Part shown: one piece after another, positions 8,261 through 16,071 of the stretch
Numbering within the stretch: position 1 is the first letter of the stretch
How the letters are laid out: each line of letters starts with the position of its first letter
Assembly: GCF_001936595.1 (NCBI RefSeq)
Contig: NZ_MLBG01000009.1
Coordinates: forward strand, 1-64,000
Origin: Desulfovibrio sp. DV
GTDB taxonomy: Bacteria; Desulfobacterota; Desulfovibrionia; Desulfovibrionales; Desulfovibrionaceae
Length of the DNA stretch: 64,000 nt
Direction: 5' to 3'
Notes under the pieces: model-generated
Database searches by the model: none
What the model saw: the letters and a program-made list of their open reading frames with translations, nothing else
Told to the model about the DNA's origin: nothing
Translations under genes and position numbers: made by a program

Positions 8261-9946
8261 TTAATATCCGCCGGGCAACTTGAAGTTCGGCTTGAACTTC
8301 TGCAACACACCCTGATAACGCGAAAATTCCATACTGACCAGATTCCACATCGGAATGTGGCGAATGCCGATGGAGTCGTCTTCCTGGGGATTGGTGTAGA
8401 GGTTGAACATGACCAGACCTCCGGTCTTGTCCACGATGCCGCCGCTGAAGCCGGCGTTATAGCCCTTCTTCGTGATCAGGTCCGTGATCTGCACGGCCCG
8501 GTGGACCTTGAACTCGTCCACGCGCACGGCCGCGAAGTTCGAACCCATCCAGTACAGAACGCTTTTGCGGTTGGAGTTGCCGCCGTCGGCCAGCAGGTAC
8601 GAAGTCTGGTCGATGCCGTCCACGTAGCGATCGGCCGGCAGAAGCCTGGCCAGTTCCGCACCGGGCTTGCCGGCCAGGGACAGGGCGGTTGGGAGGATGT
8701 CGGCCAGATCGAACAAGCCCTCGGACTTGCGCGGGGCGATCACGCCCTTGAAGTAGGCAAAGGTTGGCACGCGCACCCCGCCTTCCCAGGTCGTGCCCTT
8801 GTAGCCCCGAAACGGCGAGCGGCCATAGGGCGCGACTTCGCCTTCGGGTCCGTTGTCGGAGGAGAAAAGGATCAGGGTGTTCTCGAGCTGGCCTGAGGCC
8901 TCAAGCGCCTTCATGATCCGGCCGAACACGTCGTCCATCTCCACGATACAATCGGAGTAGTTGGTGCGGGCCCTGGACTTTCCGGCAAACTTGTCGTTGG
9001 GATAGTTGTCGAAATGGCAGCCCCGGGTGCCGTAGTACAGGAAGAACGGCTTCTTGGCCCCGGCCTGGGCCTGGATGAACTGTTCGCCGTAGGCCGCCCA
9101 GTCCTGGTCGAGCACCTTGATCACGTCCAGATCGATTTCCCGCAATTCCTTGCAGGCCTTCTCCCCCTTGACGCAGCGCACCTCGCTGCGGCTGAAGGGC
9201 ATCTTCTCCATGAGGGCGAAACGCTCGGGGCTCAGGGCGATTTCAGGGTTGACCGACATGTCGCGCCATTCGGTGTACTCGTCGGAGACCGTAAGAAAAC
9301 CGCGGAAGTCGTCGAAGCCGACATTGTTGGGCATCGAGCCCTCGTTCTCGCCCATATGCCACTTGCCGATGCCCTGGGTCACATAGCCCTGGTTGGACAG
9401 GAGCCTGGCAATGGTGATGGAACCCTCAAGGCCCCCGGGCTGGCCGTACATGGGCGGGTATTGCAGGCCGTGGTGCACCGGCAACTGTCCGGTCATGATG
9501 GTGGCTCGGGTGGGGGTGCAACTCGGCTGGGAATAGGCCGAGGTCATGATCAGGCCGTCGGCGGCGAACTTGTCGAGGTTGGGGGTGTCATTGCCAACGG
9601 CAATGCCGCCGCCGTTGAATCCGACATCCATCCAGCCGACATCATCGAGCAGGAAGACCACGATGTTGGGTTTCTTGCCGAATTTCTGTTCCAGGGCGGC
9701 GAGTTTTTCGCGCGCGGCCTTGTCCTGGTCCGGATGGGGGATGACCGGTTCGAAATTGTCGGCGATATTGACCGCTGGCAGGTGTAAATACTGATCCGGG
9801 TGGGAATAGCCCTTGGCAGTGGTGGGGCCGGTGCTGGTCCCCCTCCTGTTCTCGGCCAGGGCCGCGCCGCTGGCCAGCAACAGACAGACCAGGACAGAGC
9901 CGACGACAACCATTGATCCCAGGGAAAATGCCAAGCGTCGAGGCAT
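8261..9946 (-). CDS. Periplasmic arylsulfatase (formylglycine type)
   Basis: 561 residues with a signal peptide (ending ASGAALA). The sulfatase signature SCTPTR places the Cys to be converted to formylglycine at residue 143 (9518-9520); the N-terminal metal-binding DD of FLLDDVGW, the GKWHMG motif and a late SSDNGP metal site are all present. It hydrolyses sulfate esters in the periplasm. The start at 9946 has AGGAGG 5 bases upstream. No formylglycine-generating or anSME maturase is encoded next to it in this window. With the SulP gene and sulfonate lyase it completes a possible set for scavenging organic sulfur as electron acceptor. Confidence 0.93.
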   Translation of the reverse strand: MPRRLAFSLGSMVVVGSVLVCLLLASGAALAENRRGTSTGPTTAKGYSHPDQYLHLPAVNIADNFEPVIPHPDQDKAAREKLAALEQKFGKKPNIVVFLLDDVGWMDVGFNGGGIAVGNDTPNLDKFAADGLIMTSAYSQPSCTPTRATIMTGQLPVHHGLQYPPMYGQPGGLEGSITIARLLSNQGYVTQGIGKWHMGENEGSMPNNVGFDDFRGFLTVSDEYTEWRDMSVNPEIALSPERFALMEKMPFSRSEVRCVKGEKACKELREIDLDVIKVLDQDWAAYGEQFIQAQAGAKKPFFLYYGTRGCHFDNYPNDKFAGKSRARTNYSDCIVEMDDVFGRIMKALEASGQLENTLILFSSDNGPEGEVAPYGRSPFRGYKGTTWEGGVRVPTFAYFKGVIAPRKSEGLFDLADILPTALSLAGKPGAELARLLPADRYVDGIDQTSYLLADGGNSNRKSVLYWMGSNFAAVRVDEFKVHRAVQITDLITKKGYNAGFSGGIVDKTGGLVMFNLYTNPQEDDSIGIRHIPMWNLVSMEFSRYQGVLQKFKPNFKLPGGY

Positions 9947-10408
9947 GTCTTCCTCCTGCTGTTCGGGATAGTCGTCAAAGCGCAACAAAAGAGGGGCCGT
10001 CATTGAGACGTATATCTATCAGAATCAAAAGAAGTCTCTGTTTGTCAATAGTGAGTTGGCATGGCTCCCCGCCATATCTGCCGGACGGAGCCATCCAGAC
10101 CGTATCGTGCCCGGCCCTGGCGATGACGACGCAGCGGGCTGCATGGGCCAGTCCCAGGCGAAGTTCGTTTCATTATACCGTCATTTCATACTCAAATACG
10201 ATGAAACTGATGCATGGTGACTTGAATAAACCGTTTGCCAGTCAACTGCAGCCAGCTTCTGATGGGTGGAGTACGGATTGAAACAAGCTTGGTGAAGCGG
10301 ATTGCTGCGGGTGCCCCATCGCCCCTTGCACAGGAGCGGAACAATGAGCGCCTTTCCGGGCTGCGCATATTATTTTCAATTTCGGGAAAGTACGTTGGGA
10401 ATAGCGTT
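9947..10408. other. Intergenic region, no gene supported
   Basis: Only the upstream region of the sulfatase and then low-information sequence are seen. Reading frames here lack Shine-Dalgarno sites and family features. A TTGACA hexamer on the minus strand (10043-10048) could be the -35 box of the sulfatase promoter, but no convincing -10 box was found at normal spacing. Confidence 0.5.
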
Positions 10409-10418
10409 GACAACAAAA

Positions 10419-10452
10419 AAAGAGCTTCCAGCTGTTTTGCTGGAAGCTCTTT
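10419..10452 (-). terminator. Rho-independent terminator of the tRNA-Glu gene
   Basis: A perfect 14-bp stem (10419-10432 with 10439-10452, loop of 6) is followed on the minus strand by a run of T. It lies just downstream of the tRNA 3' end, as expected for the native chromosomal terminator, and so marks the host side of the junction. Confidence 0.9.
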
Positions 10453-10461
10453 GAATTTGCT

Positions 10462-10509
10462 TGGCGTCCCCAAGGGGATTTGAACCCCTGTTACCGGCGT
10501 GAAAGGCCG
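10462..10509 (-). other. tRNA-Glu 3' fragment: attachment site (attL/attR) of the element
   Basis: On the minus strand 48 bases match the 3' half of a tRNA-Glu(UUC): anticodon loop CTTTCAC, the 3' anticodon arm, variable loop, T arm GGGTTCAAATCCC, the 3' acceptor strand TGGGGAC and an encoded CCA at 10462-10464. Beyond 10509 the match stops; no D arm and no matching 5' acceptor strand GTCCCC are present, so this is not a working tRNA. The adjacent integrase makes this an integration junction. The complete tRNA should be at the other end of the element, past the right edge. Confidence 0.88.
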
Positions 10510-10591
10510 ATTCGTCAAGACAACCCCTTTTAATTCTTCGCTTTTTTGGCCATACAGTCCTTCTCCAAACGTTTTTTCAAGGAGAGACTTA

Positions 10592-11494
10592 ATGGCGACC
10601 ATTTCTGATGCGTGGGACTTGTATTCCAAACTGATTTTGGCCTCAACGTCAAGTCGGTCAATCCTTACTGAGACTGGAAGATGGCAAAAACATGTCGTCA
10701 AATACTTTGGGCAAGAGTTCAAAGTTGCAGAAATAACAAACAAAAAAATTCTACTTTTCCGAACGAACCTTATCAAAAAAGGGCTTAGTCCTCAAACTGT
10801 AGCCCACTGTCTATCACTATTACGCCGTGTACTCCATCGCGCACAGCAGTGGGACATTTTTACTGGCAAGTTACCTAGTTTTGACATGCCAAAGTTTGAC
10901 AACAAGAGAGTTCGCTTCTTGACAAAAACTGAAGCCAACCTTCTTCTTCAAGAACTTTCTCTTAAATCTCCACTCTGGCACGACATCAGTTTGTTGGCTC
11001 TTCATACGGGGTTGAGAGCTGGAGAAATATTCGATTTGCGACCCAGCCATTTCGACAGAAACAATTCGGCATTATATATTTTCGACACGAAATCGAATAA
11101 CCGAACAGTCCCCTTAAACGCTGCGTCTCTAGCAGTGTTAGAACGAAACTGTCGCAGCAGCGATTTCATTTTCAAAGAGCGCGAGCAGCAGATATACCAA
11201 GTAAGCCGAATCTTCAGAGATGCAGTTGCTTTTTGTGGCTTAAATATAAAAATCAAAGATCGCCGTCAAAAAGTCGTATTCCATACATTACGCCATACCT
11301 TCGCAAGCTGGCTGGTGCAATCTGGAACCCCACTGGTCGTAGTAGGCCAACTTCTAGGTCACAAAACGCTTCAAATCACAATGCGCTACGCGCATCTAGC
11401 CCCATCCCAGGGAGCATCTGCGGTAAAAATCTTAGAACAGTTTTCGAGTTATGTCAACGTAGACACCCCAATCCCAAAGCAGCCAAAAACATAG
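10592..11494 (+). CDS. int: Tyrosine recombinase (integrase of the element)
   Basis: 300 residues. An N-terminal SAM-like core-binding domain is followed by a catalytic domain with all expected residues: R in TGLRAGEI, K in the beta hairpin near TKSNNR, HTLRHTFAS (H and R), GHK, and the nucleophile Y in MRYAHL. It cuts and joins DNA at the tRNA-Glu attachment site about 80 bases upstream. The ATG at 10592 is preceded by AAGGAGA at 8 bases; earlier in-frame starts would run into the att site. Base composition is clearly AT-richer than the left flank, in keeping with transfer. Confidence 0.93.
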   Translation: MATISDAWDLYSKLILASTSSRSILTETGRWQKHVVKYFGQEFKVAEITNKKILLFRTNLIKKGLSPQTVAHCLSLLRRVLHRAQQWDIFTGKLPSFDMPKFDNKRVRFLTKTEANLLLQELSLKSPLWHDISLLALHTGLRAGEIFDLRPSHFDRNNSALYIFDTKSNNRTVPLNAASLAVLERNCRSSDFIFKEREQQIYQVSRIFRDAVAFCGLNIKIKDRRQKVVFHTLRHTFASWLVQSGTPLVVVGQLLGHKTLQITMRYAHLAPSQGASAVKILEQFSSYVNVDTPIPKQPKT

Positions 11495-11571
11495 CCTGAA
11501 AGCCCCCTCCTGCCTGAACTCAGGCGGAGGGGCACCACTCCCCCTGCAAATTCAGCCACAACGCCCAACAA

Positions 11572-11943
11572 TCACCCCCAGTGCTTCGCTTTATTCTTAA
11601 TGTAACGACGGAAATCTTTGTCGCTAATACGACCATCACGTCGCAAAAGACGCATAGCTATTTCTTCATCAACACTTTCATGTACTTTAGCAAAAACGAC
11701 AAACAATCTCCAAGGCCAAGCATTCAATCGACGCGTAATAGAAGTCATCGCGATAGATAGCCCAAAGAGGACATAGCCTCCACGCCCGAACAAAGGCCAT
11801 CCGTCGAGATTAACGCCACAATATTCTTTAAGAAGAAGCGCAACAATCCACAAGATGGTCACATATAACGAAAAAAGCATAAATCTCGGACTTTCAAAAC
11901 CAAATCCAACAAACATGAAAAACAATCCCACACAAATCACCAA
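11572..11943 (-). CDS. Small membrane protein of unknown function
   Basis: About 123 residues with two or three hydrophobic segments in the first 75 residues and a charged C-terminal tail (HESVDEEIAMRLLRRDGRISDKDFRRYI). That tail resembles a short SHOCT-like helix pair, but too weakly to name. The start is uncertain: TTG at 11943, GTG at 11940 and ATG at 11916 are all possible and none has a strong Shine-Dalgarno. It lies convergent to the integrase. No function can be given. Confidence 0.45.
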   Translation of the reverse strand: MVICVGLFFMFVGFGFESPRFMLFSLYVTILWIVALLLKEYCGVNLDGWPLFGRGGYVLFGLSIAMTSITRRLNAWPWRLFVVFAKVHESVDEEIAMRLLRRDGRISDKDFRRYIKNKAKHWG

Positions 11944-12148
11944 AACTATATCAACTCATACCATCCCAAGCCTTGAAATAAAGTAGAGAATGGTGCCAAC
12001 AATTAGAAACTTAAAGACAGACTCGACCGCCGAAAAGAGATTAATCACAAACAACACTGGGCACCTCCCTCGTCCTGAGATTTTTCACCTTGGCGTAAAA
12101 TATCCTTGAGCCATTTTCCACCTTGTGCGACCTACAATAGATGCACCA

Positions 12149-12265
12149 TGTCACTATATGTCACTATATGTCAACAGTTTTCTCCTGTTAAACCACACCA
12201 TTGGCCATAATTTACCTGGGAAACACGCTTGACGTTATGTCACTATAGCAGCAAGTTTTGTCAAC
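12149..12265. repeat. TGTCACTATA direct repeats upstream of oriT
   Basis: TGTCACTATA occurs at 12149-12158, again directly adjoining at 12159-12168, and at 12238-12247. The related TGTCAAC occurs at 12169 and 12258. Spacing and closeness to oriT suggest sites for a relaxosome accessory protein or a repressor of the mobilisation genes. Confidence 0.6.
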
Positions 12266-12322
12266 GTATGGAAATTATCGTACCTTGACATTAAATCATC
12301 AAAGAATGACAGAGGCAGCGGA

Positions 12323-12360
12323 GGCAGGACAGGTAAGGTACAAGTACCTTACGTCCTGCC
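12323..12360. other. oriT: Origin of transfer (oriT), RP4-like nic region
   Basis: An almost perfect palindrome: GGCAGGAC (12323-12330), AG, GTAAGGTAC (12333-12341), AA, GTACCTTAC (12344-12352), GTCCTGCC (12353-12360). On the minus strand it reads ACCTGTCCTGCC, matching the RP4 nic core ACCTATCCTG/CC, which puts the nick between 12325 and 12324 on the minus strand. A nick there would send the integrase side in first and the relaxase gene last, as in RP4. The TraJ/MobC-like gene and relaxase follow at once, as in IncP systems. Confidence 0.72.
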
Positions 12361-12413
12361 CTGCGGGGCTAGCTTATTCGCCTATCGGCTCAACGCTAAC
12401 AGCCAAAGCCAAA

Positions 12414-12743
12414 ATGCCATCAAAAAAACCTGTCCTCTGGACCTACGTAACTGCCAATGAGCATGCCGAGATCCAGGCAAATGCCAAACGCGCTGGACTA
12501 TCGTGCTCAACCTACATGAAACGCGTTTGCCTGGGGTTGCCGACGCCCAGCCTTGAGAAGCAGCAATGCCGAATTGAACTGCTCAAGATTAACGCTGACC
12601 TCGGCCGGCTGGGAGGCCTTTTCAAGCTGTGTCTGTCCGAGAAAGAAACCCCTCTCCAGACATTGCATCCTCAGGTGCGCCGCGTGCTTCGAGAGATCGA
12701 GGCAAGGCAGCTCGAAATGAAAACACTCATTTCGAAAATCTGA
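12414..12743 (+). CDS. Relaxosome accessory protein, TraJ/MobC-like (ribbon-helix-helix)
   Basis: 109 residues. The start VLWTYVTANEHAEIQANAKRAGLS followed by TYMKRVCLG is the usual ribbon-helix-helix pattern of TraJ/MobC proteins, which bind the oriT inverted repeat and bring in the relaxase. The C-terminal half is helical and charged (LEIEARQLEMKTLI-like end). The ATG at 12414 is chosen because the open frame before it covers the oriT palindrome; no good Shine-Dalgarno is seen. The stop is 18 bases before the relaxase start, so the two are probably one operon. Confidence 0.75.
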   Translation: MPSKKPVLWTYVTANEHAEIQANAKRAGLSCSTYMKRVCLGLPTPSLEKQQCRIELLKINADLGRLGGLFKLCLSEKETPLQTLHPQVRRVLREIEARQLEMKTLISKI

Positions 12744-12761
12744 TCAAAACACATCAACTCT

Positions 12762-14393
12762 ATGATTAGTCGGCGAATATCACGGAAGGTTGAAAACGAC
12801 GATTATCGACGGCTGGCCAGGTATATTCGGGCTGCCGACCATGAAGATGAGAAATCTCTCATGAGCTGGTGCGCTGGATGTTGGGCCGGCGACGACTTCG
12901 AGTTGGCCATCCGCGAAGTCGCCGACACCCAGGCGCTCAACACCAGGACCACCCGGGAGAAAACCTACCATCTCATTGTGAGCTTCCGACCCGAGGACGA
13001 GGCCAAGCTCACGCCGGAGATGCTCAAGGAAATCGAACTGGAGTTTGCCAAGGCCTTGGGATTCGAGGAGCACCAACGGCATTGCGGGGTCCACAAAAAC
13101 ACCAACAACCTGCACATGCACGTGGCCTACAACATGATCCACCCGGAGAAGCTGTCTCGGCATGAGCCCTTCCGTGATTACCACATCCGGGATCGCGTTT
13201 GCCGTGAGCTGGAAAGACGTTTTGGCCTGACCATCGACAATGGCCGTTCCGTGGAGAGCACGGAGCCGAAGCTGATACCAGTAGCGGCCACAGTTGAGGC
13301 CCAGACGGGTCAGCAATCCTTTGATGGCTATGTCAAGGAGCGGCGGGGGGCAATCCTTGAAGCCCTGGGGCAGGCCGCCGAATGGCAGCAGGTACATACC
13401 GCCTTCGCTCGGTACGGCCTTGAGATCAGGCCGCACGGCAATGGCCTGGTCATCAAGGACCGCAACGGCAAACATGCCATCAAAGCCAGCTCGCTGGACC
13501 GATCCTTGTCCATGGGGAACCTGGTCCGCCGGTTTGGGGCCTACGTCCCGCCTGGTCAGGCGAAAGAACACTATCCCGAGGATGAGCGGTACACGGCCAA
13601 GCCCGTACAGCGCGAGCCCAATCGCGGTGCCCTCTATGAAGAATATCAAGCCGGGATCGCTACTCGGAAAACGGCCCTGGAGGACCTCAATACCCGTGCC
13701 CAGGCAAAGCTTGAAGTCGTCCGGATCAGGTGGGAGCTGGAGCGCCAAAATATTTCCCGAGAGTTTTTCGGGCGTCATCGCTTTGAGCTGCTCAAGATTG
13801 CGCGCCTGCATGAAGCGGAGAACCGGCTCCAGGTTCAAAAACGAATCCATGTCGAACGAGAGAAGGTCAGGCAGGAGACACCCTATGCGAGCTGGACGGA
13901 TTTTTTGAGGTGGAAAGCTGATCAGGGCAACGAAACGGCCCTGGCCATCCTTCGGTCAAAAGGCCGACTCATCAAACAGGAGAGGGTACTTTCTCAACGG
14001 GGTCAACGGGAGAACATCCAGGAGAAGTGGCTCAAGGAACAACTGAAAATAGCGACTTCCGCTGGCGTGAGTTCGCAGGCTCGCCGAGGCCTCTTGGCCG
14101 TGGCCAAGGCCAGCGAGCTTGCCGAACTGGAGACCTCGGCCCCCGATGGAAGACGGCTATTTTCGGGATTCTCAAGCTCAATTGACACCAAGGGAACAGT
14201 TTTTATCAGGCTGGCTAGCGGCGGATCGATCCGCGACACAGGAAAGCAGATTATTTTTTCAGCTGATGAAGTTACCCGCGAAGCAGCGTTACTTTACGCA
14301 AAGGCCAAATGGGGAAAGGCCATCAAGCTAAAGGATAATGTCCTTAGCCCGCCAGGGAGAAATCAAAAACAACTCCTTGAGATCAATTGTTAA
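12762..14393 (+). CDS. MOBP-family relaxase (TraI/MobA-like)
   Basis: 543 residues. It nicks oriT, stays covalently bound to the 5' end and is carried with the DNA into the recipient. The likely catalytic Tyr is Y21 in RLARYI. The metal motif is NNLHMHVAYNMIHP, with H118 and H120 (13113-13121), typical of MOBP enzymes. The C-terminal part is helical and coiled (ERQNISREFFGRHRFELLKI) and ends in a domain like the LPD7 segments found in conjugative relaxases. It shares an operon with the TraJ-like protein and lies right beside the nic site. No primase or helicase domain was recognised. Confidence 0.9.
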   Translation: MISRRISRKVENDDYRRLARYIRAADHEDEKSLMSWCAGCWAGDDFELAIREVADTQALNTRTTREKTYHLIVSFRPEDEAKLTPEMLKEIELEFAKALGFEEHQRHCGVHKNTNNLHMHVAYNMIHPEKLSRHEPFRDYHIRDRVCRELERRFGLTIDNGRSVESTEPKLIPVAATVEAQTGQQSFDGYVKERRGAILEALGQAAEWQQVHTAFARYGLEIRPHGNGLVIKDRNGKHAIKASSLDRSLSMGNLVRRFGAYVPPGQAKEHYPEDERYTAKPVQREPNRGALYEEYQAGIATRKTALEDLNTRAQAKLEVVRIRWELERQNISREFFGRHRFELLKIARLHEAENRLQVQKRIHVEREKVRQETPYASWTDFLRWKADQGNETALAILRSKGRLIKQERVLSQRGQRENIQEKWLKEQLKIATSAGVSSQARRGLLAVAKASELAELETSAPDGRRLFSGFSSSIDTKGTVFIRLASGGSIRDTGKQIIFSADEVTREAALLYAKAKWGKAIKLKDNVLSPPGRNQKQLLEINC

Positions 14394-14700
14394 TGTCAAA
14401 CAAACGCCACGTCTATGGCAACCCCGGTCTGGCCACTTGGACGCTGGAACGAGCACCAGGTTGGATCAGTTCAGCGCTTCGAAGCTGGCGAGAAAGGACC
14501 AGTGGCCAGAAGAGCTAAGGGCACGGGCAGGATCGGAAAGATGAGCCGGACAAGGAGCGTTGCAATGGCCACCCTGGTTCTTCTAACATCCCCCCAGAGC
14601 TTCCCTGGCAAGGCCCAAAGCCCACGCTTGGGTCGGGCTCCAACAGCTAACACCCTCCCCCCGGGGGCCATCTTGCCCGACAAAACTCTCATGCAATCCG
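14394..14700. other. Intergenic region, no gene supported
   Basis: This stretch lies between the relaxase and the convergent ZraR-like gene. Frames open here have no Shine-Dalgarno and no recognisable family. CCCCCCGGGGG at about 14657 forms only a short hairpin. Nothing further is seen. Confidence 0.5.
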
Positions 14701-16071
14701 CTATCGCTGCAATTTCGCCAACAAGGTCTTCCTGGTGATGCCAAGTTGCTTGGCGGCTTCGGTCTTGTTGCCGCCTGTCGCCTCCAGCGCCGCCAGTATG
14801 GCCTCGCGCTCCACCTCCTCCAAGGGCAAAATCTCCCCTGCCCCCCGGTGCGTCGGCTGCTCTGAAGGCTGCCCCTCCGGGGCTCGCGCCTGGCTGATGC
14901 TCAAGGGCAGTTCCTTTTCGGTGACGAAATCCCCCGGCATGAGCACGACCGCACGTTCCACGGCGTTTTCCAATTCGCGGACATTGCCTGGCCAATCATA
15001 TTTAAGAAACATGTCCATGGCCTGGGGGGTAAATCCCTTGGCGACCTTCCGGTTCGCCTCGGCGAACTTATGCAGGAAATACGCGGCCAGAAGCGGGACA
15101 TCCTCCCTGCGCTCCCGAAGCGGTGGGACAGCTATGGTCATGACGTTGAGACGGTAATAGAGGTCCTCACGGAACCTTCCCCCCCCAACCTCCGCCTTCA
15201 GGTCCCGGTTGGTCGCCGCCACGATGCGTACGTCCACCCGAAGGGCATTGTCGCTTCCCACCCGCTGAATTTCCCGCTCTTGGATCACCCGGAGGAGTTT
15301 CGCCTGCATAGCGGCGGATATTTCCCCGATTTCGTCGAGAAAAATCGTCCCCTTGTTGGCCTGCATGAACCGACCTTCACGCCGCTTGTCGGCACCCGTG
15401 AAGGCTCCTTTCTCATGGCCGAACAGTTCCGATTCAAGAAGCGTTTCGCTTAAGGCCGCGCAATTGACGGTGACGAGCGGACCGCTTTTACGGGAACTGT
15501 TGAAGTGGATGGCTTTGGCGATGAGTTCCTTACCCGTGCCAGACGAACCGGTGATGAGCACCGTGGCCTCGGAGGGGGCGACCATGGCCACCATCTCCAT
15601 GAGCCGGCGCATGGCTTCGCTACGGCCAACGATGTTCCGTGGGTCAAAGGAGGAGACAAGACGTTCCCGGAGTTCCTGGTTCTCGGCCTTGAGCGAGACA
15701 TGCTCCAAGGCTCGCTCCATGGTCATCCGGAGCAGGTCGAAGTCCAGCGGCTTGGTCAGGTAGTCGTATGCCCCAGCCTTGATCGCCTCCACCGCCGATT
15801 CAACATTCGAATAGGCGGTCATGATGAGGATGGGGATGGAGGGGTTGTACGCCTTGATTTCCTTCAGCGCCTCGATGCCGCTCATGACCGCCATGCGCAC
15901 GTCCATGAGAATGAGATCGAAGGGCTTTTCCCTGGCCAGCGTAACGGCCTTTGCCCCGTCGTCGGCCCCTGCCGCCTTGTATCCCCAGCCATTGATGAGG
16001 GCCAAGAGAATGGTGCGGTGCCCCTGGTCGTCGTCAACGACCAGAACGTTCGCTTTATGCTTTTCGGTCAT
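14701..16071 (-). CDS. zraR: Sigma-54-dependent response regulator, ZraR (HydG)-like
   Basis: 456 residues in three parts. A receiver domain carries phospho-acceptor D57 (LILMDVRM). The AAA+ sigma-54 activator domain has Walker A GSSGTGKE (175-182) and the sigma-54 contact motif GAFTGA (222-227). A C-terminal Fis-type helix-turn-helix (GNKTEAAKQLGITRKTLLAK) follows. Phosphorylated by the partner kinase it should open sigma-54 promoters. It overlaps the kinase gene by 17 bases, showing translational coupling. Two candidate target promoters with matching activator sites are in this window (near 18.0 and 35.5 kb). In Enterobacteria the system answers zinc and envelope stress; the signal here is inferred. 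Confidence 0.92.
   Translation of the reverse strand: MTEKHKANVLVVDDDQGHRTILLALINGWGYKAAGADDGAKAVTLAREKPFDLILMDVRMAVMSGIEALKEIKAYNPSIPILIMTAYSNVESAVEAIKAGAYDYLTKPLDFDLLRMTMERALEHVSLKAENQELRERLVSSFDPRNIVGRSEAMRRLMEMVAMVAPSEATVLITGSSGTGKELIAKAIHFNSSRKSGPLVTVNCAALSETLLESELFGHEKGAFTGADKRREGRFMQANKGTIFLDEIGEISAAMQAKLLRVIQEREIQRVGSDNALRVDVRIVAATNRDLKAEVGGGRFREDLYYRLNVMTIAVPPLRERREDVPLLAAYFLHKFAEANRKVAKGFTPQAMDMFLKYDWPGNVRELENAVERAVVLMPGDFVTEKELPLSISQARAPEGQPSEQPTHRGAGEILPLEEVEREAILAALEATGGNKTEAAKQLGITRKTLLAKLQR

Noticed and set aside
10462-10540. Complete tRNA-Glu gene
   Set aside because: The D arm and 5' acceptor strand are missing beyond 10509, so only the 3' half is present.
14415-14738. Possible secreted protein of 107 residues on the plus strand
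   Set aside because: It overlaps the end of the convergent zraR gene, lacks a Shine-Dalgarno and has no recognisable fold.
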